From Phaeosaccion multiseriatum (Eukaryota > Ochrophyta, other classes), in NCBI GenBank assembly GCA_965112735.1, contig OZ218950.1, forward strand, positions 4,588,001-4,652,000: a stretch of DNA of 64,000 nt, in the 5' to 3' direction. The first letter of the stretch is position 1. Each line of letters starts with the position of its first letter. The notes below the pieces were generated by a model. The model did no database searches and had not been told where the DNA came from. It saw only the letters and a list, made by a program, of their open reading frames with translations. Positions 36,022 to 47,943 of the stretch are shown here, one piece after another. The position numbers and the translations under genes are program-made.

Positions 36022-37270
36022 CTCTATTTCGCTCTCTCTCCCTCCCCTCGGTGGGGTGCTACCCTCTCACGCCTCCCTCCCTGTCGCCTCCGTGGACGAT
36101 TGCTCGATAATAGGTGCACCCGACGCTGGTGCACGTGCATGCGCTCTTCTACAAGTCGTGCGGCCAGTTCAGCGGTATGACGAACCTCAGCACCAACGCC
36201 GAGGGAGGAGGGATCGACTTCTCGTGCGATGTTCACAGCAATGTGCCCGTGAGAGGCATGCTCGATGGCCACCGGGTCATGCAGGTGAGGGAGGGAAGGG
36301 CAGGGAGGCAAGGTGTGTGGTGCGATTCAATGATGAACATGAATGAGAACGGGAGAGGAGAGGGAAGTGTTACGAGCGTGCAGCATACGAGTGAGTCTGT
36401 CTTCTCTCTCTTTGCCCTTTCTCATATCCACCTCCTCCTCCTCCTCCTCTTCCTCCTCCTGCTCTGTCTCCGTCTCCTCTCCCGCTTTTGCCGTGAGCAG
36501 GTGGTGAGCAACGGCTGGACCAACGCAGTCTCTGCCGTTGCTTTGCGACCAGCACGGCAGCAGCAACACAGGCGTTCGATTCGCATGCTTGTGGACATGC
36601 CCAACCTTTGGGAGAAGCAGGAGGTACCTACCTGCTTCAGGGATATGTTTCCTGGAGCGGAGGAGGTGGGCAGCATCCGTGTTCGGATCATTGACAACGG
36701 ACCAGGCCTACCAAAGGACGTTAGCCAGGTATGTATGTATGTACACGTGTGTACACGCATGTACACGCATGTACACACGTATGCAGCACGTACCACGTAA
36801 AAGTAGCTCCTCTCTCATCTCCTCCCCTCCCCCTCCTCTCCTCTCATCTTCCCTCCTCTCTCCTCTCCCCTCTTCCTTCTCTCCTGTGCAGACCAACCTC
36901 CAGCCCTGGAACACCCCTTACACGGATAACAGTGGTGGAGCGCTCCCGTCCTCCTCCTCCCCTTGGTCCTCCCACACTGGCCCCGGCCACGGCTCCGTCT
37001 CGACCCTTTCCGCCCAGTCGCAACACTCGAGGATCAGCCCGGCTGTGCCCGGCTTACCGGCATCCACCCCTCCCAGCAGCGTGGGCCTGTCCATCACGTC
37101 CACCCTCACCTCTCTCATGGGAGGCTCCCTCACGCTCACCAACCGCACGGACGGGCAGACGGGTAAGTTTGGGGTGTGGCTCCAGTTTCAAGTCCACGAA
37201 TATCGAGAACCGATGTCGATGGGTGGGGTGGGGCTCTTGAGTGGATTGCACGGCTCGGGTGTGGGTGTAT

Positions 37271-37321
<51 letters not shown>

Positions 37322-37482
37322 GCTCTCGATCTCACACCTACCCCTACCTCACCCCCCCCTTGTGTCTCGGACCACCTTCCGTGCTTTCAGGTACCGTCTT
37401 CACCCTCCTGCTGCCAATGGGGCTTCATCGAAGTGGGCTCTCTTCCGCCTCATATATCAAGGATGTGGCCCCCATGACATAG
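28184..37482 (+). CDS. hybrid histidine kinase with duplicated membrane/DHp modules
   Basis: Predicted membrane two-component sensor. Exons: 28184-28451, 28681-28786, 29084-29314, 29522-29611, 29772-29839, 30331-30383, 30627-30878, 31113-33928, 34114-34252, 34546-34860, 35214-35531, 35778-35834, 36114-36284, 36501-36728, 36892-37162, 37391-37482; phases agree, about 1,824 aa. Order: about five hydrophobic segments; DHp helix with H-box RYACHELRNTL (His266); receiver domain LVEEDPLN, LLMDV (Asp558), ILAMTA (Thr586), LAKPF (Lys642), interrupted by a poly-Asp run; long Ser/Glu/Gly linker; a second group of hydrophobic segments; a second DHp in which Ser1457 replaces the His (LSSVRNPLHGM); an ATPase domain with N-box VVSNGWTNAV, IDNGPGLP and VGLSI/LMGGSLTL. 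The ATPase carries a Ser/Pro-rich insertion. Ligand and partners unknown. Confidence 0.78.
30121..30319. repeat. 40-bp minisatellite, five copies
   Basis: Five identical 40-bp units beginning gctacctccgctgtctgcc start at 30121, 30161, 30201, 30241 and 30281. They lie in intron 5 of the histidine kinase and end about 10 bp before the exon 6 acceptor, so they form its pyrimidine-rich tract. Confidence 0.95.
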
Positions 37483-38293
37483 TGTATAGTGTGGCGGGCG
37501 GGAGGTGGGACAGGGCGCACAGGCGCTGCTCGGGGGAAGGAGAGTCTGCACAGCATGCATCTCTTTGGAGCGCGACAAAGGCTTGTATGTTATCAAAGGC
37601 TGAGAGTGTAGTATATATGCAGGGATTAATAATAGATTGAATCCTACTTAGGAATGTTTCACGAGCGTCGGTTTCGCTCCTTCCTATTCCACAGCTGCTG
37701 CTGCTGCTCCTCTACTTCTCCGGTAATGGCTGGCAGCGCGAACGAGAAGAGGCGGGGGCGTCGTAGACAGCCAGGTCACACGCAGCTCCGCCACCGTCAA
37801 CTGTTAGGAAACTCTCTGATCTATAGTCCTCCATCTCAGTCGCTACTACTTCATCTGTCCTCAACCTTTCGTGCTGTTGCTGCGGCTCGTCAGGGGGCCA
37901 GCACCCGCAGGGGGGGGGGGGCTCAGGGGGGAGAAAGCAACGAGCATACTATGCTTGATGCTGCTGGAATGGAGAGCTTGCCCATACCCCCCTCGTACAT
38001 ATCCTCCTGAACGCTAACAATGCCTCCCCGCGATGGGCCCTGTCCCCTAAGTACCGGTCCCCTCCTACCTCGGAAAGGAAAGGCAGTCGGCATTCCAATT
38101 TCATGTCTTCTCCAAGGAAAGGCAAAGACAGAGACGGCCCGGCCCACAAGAGGCTGGTCGTTTGTAGCAAACAAGCCCTCTTCTCCTCCTGCTGCTACTG
38201 GTGGTACGATTGCTCCGGCGTGAGGTGTCTGTCCCGGTTCATGCGTACGGGCCACCCCTTTTCAGCACTTTACGTAGCCACTCGCTCCAAAGC
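37483..38293. other. intergenic, no confident gene
   Basis: Short open frames exist on both strands (for example minus 38255-37923, 110 codons), but none has a recognisable domain or supporting splice context. The gap separates the 3' end of the histidine kinase from the 3' end of the MOCS2A gene. Confidence 0.5.
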
Positions 38294-38569
38294 CTATCCC
38301 CCGCTGATTGGAGGAATGAAGGCAATAGTGTCCCCCTCCTTCAGGTCCACCTCCTCCCCTTCCCCCACGTAGTCTTCATTCACAGCGAGCGTGATGGTGC
38401 TGGCAATCTCCTTCAGTGCTGGAAGGGCCCTCACCACCTCCCTCCGAAGCACAGAGCTGGAGCTCACGGAGCCGTCGCCGCCCTCGGTGGGCGGAAGGTC
38501 AAGCACCAGCTCCTTGGTGCCAGACAGCTCCCGTGCCGATGCGAAGAAGAGCAATGTCACCTTCACCAT
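38294..38569 (-). CDS. MOCS2A: molybdopterin synthase small subunit (sulfur carrier)
   Basis: Ubiquitin-fold sulfur carrier that, as C-terminal thiocarboxylate, donates sulfur to precursor Z (cPMP) to make molybdopterin, together with MOCS2B/MoaE. From the ATG at 38569 it is 91 aa, the usual size. Visible: VKVTLLFFASARELSG (first strand and helix), LVLDLPP, ITLAVNEDYV, LKEGDTIAFIPPISGG with the essential terminal Gly-Gly. The frame is open upstream to 38704, but that part is not family-like. No intron is needed. The gene is divergent to the ATP/ADP translocase at 38876. Confidence 0.88.
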   Translation of the reverse strand: MVKVTLLFFASARELSGTKELVLDLPPTEGGDGSVSSSSVLRREVVRALPALKEIASTITLAVNEDYVGEGEEVDLKEGDTIAFIPPISGG

Positions 38570-38875
38570 CCCTGTTGTTTTTGTGAATACACGTCGTCCA
38601 GATGATCCTCCTGCGAGTGTTGGTTCCTCATCGCCATATGTGACGAGCCACGCTTGGTGGGAAGTCCTCGCTCGACTCGCTCGCTCCTGCCAAGAACCCC
38701 GCATGTGGTTAGCATGAGCAGCCTACTCGATTGAAGATCACCAGGTGTAGAGTTATGTGTGTAGCTTTTCAGCAGTGCATGTTAGTGAGCTGTAGGAGAG
38801 GATGAGAGAAGAACAAACTTTTCTAGGTGTCCCCCTCGTTGAGGGAAGAAGATTAGAGAAGGTGAAGGCCGGAGA
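38570..38875. promoter_or_regulatory. divergent intergenic region
   Basis: A 306-bp gap between the MOCS2A start (minus) and the translocase start (plus), so both promoters should lie here. No specific motif is claimed. Confidence 0.35.
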
Positions 38876-40423
38876 ATGAGCGGTGGCAGCGCTATTGACG
38901 GTGGTAAGAGGAAGAAGCTGCAGCAGCAGCAACAGCATCACAAGGAGGAGGTGAAGAAGGAGGAGGAGCCGCAGCAAGAGGAGGGCCTGAAGGGGATAAA
39001 GGATGGAGCCTGCTCTCCCTCACACGACGCTGAGCCGTGCGAGCCTAACCCTCTACAGCACCTGTGCTCGGATATCGAACCTTTACTCGTGTCTGTACAG
39101 CCTCCCTCCTCTGTCGGTCACCAGAGCAGCAGCAGCGGCAGCAACAGTAGCAGCAGCAGCAGCAGCATCAGCAGGGGAAGCATCAGCGGCGTCTTCGGAC
39201 GTCTGTGTGGACACGTTCCTCGGGAAGACAGAGGGCGGGTGCCCTTTCTATCTGGAATTCTTGCTATCATTATCGGAGGCTATTGGCTTCTCCGCTCGCT
39301 CAAAGACCCAATTTTTGCTACCATCGTGGGTAAGGCTTGGTCCTCCTCTCTGTTCCTGCCCTCTCTGCCCTTCTTCCCCTCTGTCTCTCTATCTGTCGCT
39401 GTCTCTGTCCTTCTCTCTCTATCTCTCTCTCTCTCTCTCTATCTCTCTCTATCTATCTATCTATCTATCTATCTCTCTCTGCTCTCTCTCTCTCCCTCTG
39501 CTCTCTCTCACTGCCGCCCCCCCCCCCTCTCCCGCTCCGTCTCACTCTAAACGCATGCTGGGTGCCTTGCAATGCCTAACCTTCAGGTGTGGAGTACATT
39601 CCTATGGGTAAAATAATTTCCCTGGGGGTGGTGTTCATCCTCGTCATCCTGTACAACTCTGTAATCGACCTCTTTCCCATCCACCACCATCTCTTCTACC
39701 TCATCGGTGGCTTCTACTTTTGCGTCTTCCTCACCATCGCCGTGCTGCTCGAGCACCCGACAATGGGTATCGCCAATACCCACTCCTCTCCTTCCCGGCT
39801 GCTGGGGTGGGTCTCATCCTGTGCGATTGATAGCCTGGGCTCTTTGCTCGTGTCTCTCTTTTGGGCCTTCGTCAACAACTCAATGTCGCTGGGCTCGGCC
39901 AAAGCCTCTTTCGGGCTCATCATTGCAGGCGCTCAGGTCGGCTCCATCATAGGGCCGGTAAGCTTCAACTTTAAATTGAAAACTGAAGGGAAGGGGGGGG
40001 GGGCGTTGGGGACAGGGGCAGCGCGAGAGGGGCTAGAAGGTCAGCCCGCCTGCCCGAGGATGGCTGAGGAGGAGGCGGAGGGGCGCAGAGGAGGAATACT
40101 CGGTTCTTCCTGTTTGAAAGCGACGGTTTGCTTCACTTTGACTGTGCTCAGATACGTTCCCCGCACCTCTGCTTGCTCCTTGCTCCTCCCTCCTCCTTGC
40201 CCGTGCCCATGTCCACCCCTTTGCTCCCATCACACCCACAGACTCTCGCAACGCAAGCACCTCGACTCGGTATCCCTCTGCTGTACGGGATGGGGGCCTT
40301 CAGCATGGTCCTCATGTGCGTAGCCATCTGTGCCTACGATTGCATCTTCGGGGGGGGGAGGAAGCGGGCCCTGACAGCAGCAGCAGCAGCAGCAGCAGCA
40401 GGAACAGCATCACCACCATCTGT

Positions 40424-40470
<47 letters not shown>

Positions 40471-41229
40471 GAGTTGGTGATATAGCAACAGCAGCAGTAG
40501 GGGCCACAGAGGCAAGGAGGTCAAAAGAAGGGGGAAAGATGCGCCACACAGCAGGCGTGTGGAGCTTTCTGAAGGGCCGAAGTGATGGGCGGTATCAGAA
40601 ACTGCCACAACAACACGAGCAACCACAACAGGTCGACGATGAAGGTGTGGCATATGTGGAAGATGGGCACGAAAGACGGAATGGGGTGGACGGAGGCCAC
40701 GGGCGAAGTGGGGGTTATGAACAAGTGGTGGGGACAGGAGAGGGGGGAATGGAAATCGAAATGACACAGCAGATGGAAAGTAGTGGATTAGGGAGGAATA
40801 AACACCAATCGGAGCCCGAGGAGAGGGGGGGGGGAAGAGCGTGTGAGGCCAGCGAATGGGCGGACGGGTGGGAGGGAAGAGAAGGGAGGAGTCAGGATCA
40901 GGGTCAGCCGTCGACAGCGAGAGCTGTCGGTGATGGCAGTGAGGGTGGTGGTAGGATTGGTGGTACGAAGGAAAAGGGCGCTTGCGGTAGCGCTTGTTGC
41001 AGCTGCTGCTCGGGAGGCGGGGTGGCGGAAGGTTTTATGCTCGTCCGAAAGTATCACTACCTCAAGGGTGTATTCGCAGTGTCTTCGCTGTTCGAAATCG
41101 AAGCCACCATCCTTGACTACATGCTAAAGGTGAGTGAGTGAGGGGGATGGATGGGCTTGTTGGGGGGGCAGGCGGGAAGCAGAGACAGACACAGAACTAG
41201 AGAGAAAGAGAGAGAGAGAGAAAGAGAGA

Positions 41230-41260
<31 letters not shown>

Positions 41261-42938
41261 GCACAAAGGAAAATAAGAGCCGGGAGATAATCTGACTCTC
41301 TCTGTTTCTCTCTCTCTCTCCCTCCCTCTCTCTCTGGCTGTCTGCCTCCTTCACTCCTCTCTGCCCCTTCACTCTTCTTGACTCTCTCCACTCTTCTGTA
41401 CTCCCTGACCCATGGCGTGACCTGCCCCCCCCTCCCCTTTGATTGCGCCACAGGTCATGGCCGTGACCCGCTTTGCGGAGCGCTTCCCCGACGATCCCGT
41501 TACCGCCACCAAGCACTTTGTGCAGCTCATGGGCAGGTGACTAAGCACGGAAGGAAGGAAGGAAGGAAGGGATGAAGGCATATGGCCAGGCAACCAGGGC
41601 AGGCAGGCAGACAGGCAGGCAGAGAGGGAGGAGGCAAGGAAGGAAGAGGGAAGGAAGGAAGGCAGGAAGGCAGGCAGGCGAAGAGGGTGGACGGCAGACA
41701 GGCAGGTAGGTAGAGCAACCAAGTACTCTTTTGCTATCTCTCTCTCTGCAAATCTCCATTGGTTGGGAGATGTTTGTGAAGAGGCGGACGTGTACGATGC
41801 ACGGGCGTGAAATGTTGCCTTTTGTAACATGTCTGCCTGACTTCTGGCGACACCCCCCTCTTTCCCTTTCTCTCACAGGTTCGGGCAGATCACCAACTCC
41901 GTTAGCCTCGTCTTCAGTGTAGTGGCCACCTCGGCCGTCCTCCGTACCCTCGGACTAAGATGGACGCTGGTCTTGTTTCCGAGTCTGTGTATCTGCGCGG
42001 TGGGGATTGTGGTGGCGCTCCCCGAGCTGCGGGTGGTGTTCGGGGCAATGGTGGCTTTGAAGGCTCTGCAGTACTCGCTCAACAACCCTTGCAAGGAGCT
42101 GCTGTACCAGCCCACCTCCACCGCTGTCAAGTTCAAGGCCAAGAGCCTCATCGATGCGGTAAGTGCATGAATGCACGTGTGCGTGCATGTATTAAGACCA
42201 AATTAACATACGTACATACGTACTGGCCCATACGTACATGTATGCACATGCAAGGGGTAAGGCGTAAGGCGTAAGGTCGGCACCAGCATCGAGGGTTGTC
42301 CTGCACTTTCGTCGAGGGGTGCGGTTAGCGCTGAGGAGGACGAGGAGGAGGAGGACGAGGAGGACGAGGAGGATGAGGAGGAGGAGGAGGAGGAGAAGGA
42401 GGAGGAGGAGGAGGAGGAGGAGGAGGAGGAGGAGGAGGAGGAGGAGGAGGATACGCATGTCAAGAGTGTCGAATCCATATACTGGACACCCCGAGACTGC
42501 AGTCTTCGTTTTTTGGTTGTGGTCCCACGGCCTTGGTTTGTTTGACACGTCCCCCACCCCCCCCCCCGAACGAACGAACTACTCCAGATTGGAAACCGAG
42601 GGAGCAAGGCCGTGGGAGCGGTCATCACGCACCTCTTTACGTCCAACCTAACGGGCTTGGTGGACTACGGGGGAGTGCTTGCCATGGGCATTTCTTCCTC
42701 TCTCGTGGTCGTATCCGTCTTTTTGGGCCGCACTTTTGACTTTTATATGAAGGCGGGCATAGTGCTGGGCCAACAGGACCAGCAGCAGCAGGAGGAGGGG
42801 GGCAAGGGGGAGGAGGTGGCGGAGGAGGTGGAGGAGGTGTTGGTGGTGGGGTTGGAGGAGGAGGGAGTGTACAGCAGTCATTTATCCAATGGGGAGGGGG
42901 TGGAGTTGGATGCAGAAGGAGAAGAGTGTGGAGCATGA
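38876..42938 (+). CDS. NTT: NTT/Tlc-type ATP/ADP translocase
   Basis: Nucleotide transporter of the plastid/intracellular-bacterial family (not the mitochondrial carrier family), predicted to exchange ATP for ADP across a plastid envelope or other membrane. Exons: 38876-39329, 39587-39957, 40242-41129, 41454-41536, 41879-42158, 42588-42938; phases agree, about 808 aa against roughly 500-600 for the family. Family signatures: YWLLRSLKDPIFATIVGVEY (split by intron 1), YIPMGKIISLGVVF, then the helix pairs, NNPCKELLYQPTS, VKFKAKSLIDAIGNRGSKAVG (split by intron 5). Many hydrophobic helices are visible. The extra length is a Gln/Ser-rich N-terminus, a large Ala/Gly-rich loop in exon 3 (about 40360-41030) and an acidic tail. 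A targeting peptide is not obvious. Confidence 0.87.
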
Positions 42939-43258
42939 CCGACACATCAATAGATTTTTTAGAGCGGAACGGCAAACTGGCGCATTTTTATACCGTCGAC
43001 CGCCGGCCCGGAAAAGGGAGAAGAAAAAGAAATTTGGAATTTTTTGGCAAAGGCGGGAAGAGCAAAATCGCCGACGAGGCAGGCAATCGGAGGGCAGGGG
43101 CGGAGGGCAGAGGGGCGGGCGGGGAGAGGGGCAGGTCAGGAAAGAGGAGAAGACAAAGGCATAGATGGCGATGGCGGGAACAAGGAGGCGAGCAGAGGTT
43201 AGGACAGGAAGGCGCGCGAGTGCAAGCAACCGCAACGAAGTTATCTCCGCCCACTCAC
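42939..43258. other. intergenic, convergent 3' ends
   Basis: About 320 bp between the stop of the translocase (plus) and the stop of the Fanzor gene (minus). Purine-rich, with no supported gene. If the Fanzor gene belongs to a mobile element, its border should lie here, but I see no clear terminal repeat. Confidence 0.5.
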
Positions 43259-44845
43259 CTACAACGATTGTTGTACAGTCACAGCCCGGCAGGGCTGAGC
43301 CCGGGAGGGCTGAGCCCTGCAGGGCTGACTGCTTCCCCGGCTTGACGCCCCAGCTGTTGTTGATTCGTTGCCCGCCCGAGCACATGATGATGAGTGAGGA
43401 CAAGTAAGCAAGCCAGGGAAACTCAGGGGCTGTTTCTTGTTCAGGCAGCAAGCAAGCAAGTAGGCAACACCAATGGCTGGACAGGCAGATGAGCGAGACG
43501 CAGGCAGGGGCGCAATCAGCAACTTACTGGGAAGATGTTGTGGGTGGCGTGGCCTTGGAGTTGGCCATGCCTTTGAGAAGTCGTACAGCCCGAACAGAGT
43601 GATTGTTCGGGCCGCACAAGGGTCGCGCAACAGCGTGGCCTTGCATGTGGGGCAAGTCCACACCTTCTTGGCCCCCACGCACTCGTTGAATGCACCACAG
43701 GCGGTGCATGTCTTGGTGGTGAAGGCCTCGCTGGGCTCAAGCAGCACTAGTGAGCAGGAGGGAGAGGCGATGGCCTGAGCGAGAGGAGTTCGGGCAGCCA
43801 AAGAAGGAAGTCAATGAGAGGAATTGTTAGCTCAGCCACACGAGGGTTGCTGATGGGGACGGAGGTGTCTCAGTCTCAGCGACACCAGCCAGCCAGCCAG
43901 CCCAACACCAAGCCAACAACAAGCAACAGACGCACACACGCACCGTCTTGAGCCGTTGGCGGAATAGACCCATGGAGAGGGCGTCCATGTCCCTCCCCAT
44001 ATCCCTCGGCAGCCCCGAGATCTGGCGGCCCCGCCGGCTGGACCATGCCTGGGCTCGGACAGGAGGCAACACAAAGTGCGTGAAGTTCGCCACGATGAGC
44101 CGTATGGCTATCGTGTGGAGGACGAGCGTCTTGTGGTGCAAGAGCGCCCGCATCTTGGCCGCCTCCAGGCGAAGAGCCCGCGTGTCCTGTCCACTCTGTG
44201 CGCGGGCGGAGGGAGGGAGGGAGGGATTAGAAAGTGACATCAGCCACGACAAGAGACTTGGGCGAGGCACGCATCCTCCTCACCTGCGCTGCCTGCCACA
44301 CCTGGCTCTCCAGCTTCGCTATCCTCCTCTGCAGCGGCCGCATGGAGGCGGAGAAGCCGTGACCCACCCTGAAGAAGCGCCCAGTGTGGGCACACCAGAT
44401 GGACAGGAACGTCCGCACTCCGGGGTCGGCCCCTCCCCATCTTTGCTCGGGGGTTAGCTTTCCAAGATACTCCCTGACCTCGCGCCGGAACTCTGCCGTC
44501 TGCCCCTCCAGGGGATTCAGCACATCCACGTACTTGGTGTTGGCGTGGAGGCCAGAGCGCTGAGGAAGGTCCTCCACACGGAGACCGCGCCACTTTCTGT
44601 CCTGGCCATGCTCTCCTGCCATGTCTCGGTCCAGCTTCCTGATCTTGGCGTCCACGTCCGACAGCTCCTTCTTCTTCTTGCGGCGGCTCCGCCATTCCTT
44701 GACCTGATGTCGGCCAAGAGGGGAAACAAGCCACAAGCCAAAGGAGTTCTTTGAGATGACAAGGTGTCAAGGTACTACTGCTGCTGCTGCTCCTGCTGCT
44801 GCTACTACTGCTGCTACTACTGTTGCTGCTCTGCAGCTATTCCTG

Positions 44846-44886
<41 letters not shown>

Positions 44887-47879
44887 GCTACTCTTAAGAG
44901 TACTTACCCCGAGTTGCTGCAGGTCTCGACGAAGTAGCTTGGCTCTATAACGCAACTCTACCAACTCCTCCATCCGGCCCGCGTCGTCAGCCCCTTCCTC
45001 CCTCCCTCCCTCGCTCCCTCCCTCCCTCCCTCGCTCCCTCGCCCCCTCCCTCCCTCGCTCCCTCGCTCCCTCGCTCCCTCGCTCCCTCCCTCCCTCGCTC
45101 CCTCCCTCTCTTCCTCCCTCTCTCCCTCCCTCCCTCCCTCCCTCCCTCCCTCCCTCTCTTCCTCCCTCTCTCCCTCCCTCCCTCCCTCCCTCCCTCCCTC
45201 TCTCCCTCTCTCTCTCCCTCTCTCTCTCCCTCCCTCGCTCCCTCCCTCGCTCCCTCCCTCGCTCCCCCCCTCCCCCACCCCTCCCTCCCCCCCTCTCCCA
45301 CCCCCACCCGCTCCCCCAGGCCTCTCACGGCGGAGCTTGCAGTACTGCTCCAACTCCTCCTTCTCCCCCCTCTCCCCCCCATGCACTTCCATGTGCGGAA
45401 CAGCTCGTTGGGGTTCCTCAAACTGGAGATGGAGCGATGTACCATGGGCGCAGTCCCCTAGAACGGGCCCCGTCACACAAAGCCACGCTGGCTGCACCGA
45501 CGTCCCCCCATCCGCCTGGTGGGCTGGCTCCCGCCAAAGGCGCCGCGAGGGCTTCCCTGTCTGGTCGAACAGGGTCAGAGTGTGCCCCGCCGTGACGCAC
45601 ACGGTCACCCTCTCGATCCATCGGGCTCCGTTATTGACGAGGATGGCTTCACCCCCTCCAACGGTCACCCCAAAGTTCCGGTACTGCAGCCCAAACTCGC
45701 CCGGGTTGAGGTGCCCACAACACCCTGCCTTGAAGTATTCGGTGCTATGCACCTGCCTCTCCCCACGCTCCACTGCGCCGCGCTCCCCACGGAATCGCCC
45801 AACCCCAACGTGTGTCTGCATCGCGTCGATCTGCCTGTTAACGGATGGGGTGAGAAAGCGCCTCGACGGAGGCTGGAGACAACGCTCTTTGATTGTGTCC
45901 ACAGACGCTTGCTCAGTGCCAAGCTCGGCATGCTGTAGAGCCATGGTAAGGATCTCCGCCGCAGCCTTTGCCCTGCACTTGTCGCCGCCATACACGTAGC
46001 TGAGTGTAGTCTCTGTGTTGGCGAGTGTAGTCTCTCCGACATGTTGTGTGACGACAAGAGCGGCAAGGCGGGCCTCAAACACCGGGCCGCTCGTCAGCCC
46101 CTGCCAACTGTCCTGCCTGGCAAGAGTGGAGTATGCGCTCTGAACTCTCTCCTGCTGCTCCTGAGCCTTCTGCTCAACAGAATGCTCTGGAGGCCCCGGC
46201 TCTTCCTCAGTGGCTCCCCTCCCGACCCCCCTCCCCAGATCGACGCACCACTTCACGAGCCCGCGCGCAGCTTCCAGCACCTGCTTTGCTTCCTCCCCTC
46301 CTCTCGCTGCCATAAAACCAGCAGTTGTTGCAGCGTCCAGCACAAGCTTCCGCTGATCGTCTGTCTCATACTCCGCTGATTGGGCGTATGTTAGGGCCCC
46401 AGAGGCCGCCATGTGCTGGTAGGTCTCACGGTAGTTATCTTGGCCCTCCGGGCCGTGGACTGCCTTGTGAGCCTCCACAGCGAGAATGGCAATCTCTTCC
46501 GCGACAGGTCGTCGTCGGACGACGCTGAGCTTCTTGACCTGTGCCTTGACATCCCCGAGAAGAGTCAAAGGACTTGGGAGCTGCCGTCCAGCCTGCCGTC
46601 CTCGGAACTCCTCTGCCGTGGTGGGCCCTTCCTTGGAGCCGGCGTATTTGTACGTGAGGGAGGGCACAAACTCGGCTCTCGACATGTAGAGGGCCAACTC
46701 ATCTAGAAAGCCCTTTTGCATCTGAGAAGAGGGGCAGGCAAAGGCGTGTGAGTTGGCAGCGTCAGATGCAGCAGGTACAAGAAGAGCCGTGGCACACATG
46801 TTGGAATTCGGACCATCGTCGACATTTGGAGGGGGGTATTCCATTCTAGGCCTCATCTGTCCCTGGTGATATACCAGAGCGTGGGCTCCCTCTCTCCTCC
46901 CTTTCCCCTCCCCTCCCACTCAGCCACTCACCAGCACGCAGCGTCCTCGTCTCCCTTGCGTGATGAAGGAGTAAAGATTGGCCGCAAAAGCTACATGAGC
47001 CTGCTCGCGGATAGGGGGCGGTCGTCCCCTTGTCTCCGACCCCCCGCTCCCGTAGACGGTCATCCAGGGAATCTTCTCCGCCTTTGCAGACTGCAGCAGC
47101 AACTTGGCCTCCTCCACCGCCGCCTCCTCATGCCCTCGATACCTCTCCTGTAACAGGAGCGGCGCCATGAGGCTCCTCAGCTGCGTGTCAAGGCTATCGT
47201 CGGTATGCCACGAAAGAGAGGCCGTCCAAACCCCCCCCCCCTTTCCCCCTAGCTGCTTCGACACCCGCGTCCTCTTGGCACTGACATCAGCGCTTGCTTG
47301 CGAGCTTCCCCCGCGCATCCTCGCCGTGTCCTCCTTCCTCTCCTGCCACCCCTCTTCCTCCTCCCGCTTCTTCTTGGCCTGGCGGTTTTTCTTCTTCTCC
47401 GTCTTGGACGGAGGCCTGGGCAAGCGCTCCTTCTCATGGCCCTTCACCCCCTGCGCCGCCCAAACGCCAAGCACGCCTTGGCATGCCTCACTTGTCGCGC
47501 CAAGCTTCACCAACACCCCCAAGCACGCGTTGAATCGCTTCTTCGCGCCCCCGTAGGTCTGTGGTGACTCCAGGCTAAACTTGCGGGGCAGGCGCAGACC
47601 CTGCAACTCGTCATCGCGCCAGAGCCCCAAGAGTGCTTCAAGTCTCTTAGCCCCGGCCAGAAAGGAGGCACGGTTGGAGCTGCCCCCCGATTTGACCATT
47701 GACACAATGAGGTAGGGATCCATCCGCATCAACTGCTTGATCAACGTGAAGACTTGCTGCGCCTCCTCAGCCGAGTCCTCAGCCGTGAATGAGATTTCAT
47801 TCCCCACGCCCCACCACGGCTCGAGCTTAGCACTAAAGTGCCCCCAGAGTTTGCACAGCTCCGACCAGCAGCTGCCGCC

Positions 47880-47943
<64 letters not shown>

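Larger units (their letters stand above)
43259..44993 (-). other. Fanzor (eukaryotic TnpB-like) RuvC nuclease module
   Basis: Fanzors are eukaryotic relatives of TnpB/Cas12, RNA-guided DNA nucleases. Seen here: a basic helical region (RYRAKLLRRDLQQLG, WRSRRKKKKELSDVD); RuvC-I GADPGVRTFLSIW (Asp codon 44425-44427); a long helix and a strand followed by THFVLPPVRAQAW, where TnpB would have its RuvC-II Glu; MGLFRQRL; then EAFTTKTCTACG with a Glu (43727-43729) just before the zinc ribbon, the relocated glutamate I recall being reported for Fanzors. The ribbon is CTACG ... WTCPTCK, followed by RuvC-III LRDPCAARTI (Asp codon 43622-43624). All catalytic and zinc residues are present, so the core looks intact. 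It sits in four exons, which supports a host-adapted eukaryotic gene rather than a bacterial contaminant. Confidence 0.87.

Noticed and set aside
28184-37482. Two separate histidine-kinase genes
   Set aside because: Exon 8 is open from the receiver through the first hydrophobic segment of the second module, and all 15 junctions keep phase with no stop, so one gene is simpler. Transcripts could still overturn this.
42203-42651. Leu-rich, Ser-rich and Arg-rich frames
   Set aside because: Translations of the GGA/GAC repeat in intron 5 of the ATP/ADP translocase.
43259-44993. Prokaryotic TnpB contamination
   Set aside because: The nuclease is split by several spliceosomal-type introns filled with the same microsatellites as neighbouring host genes.
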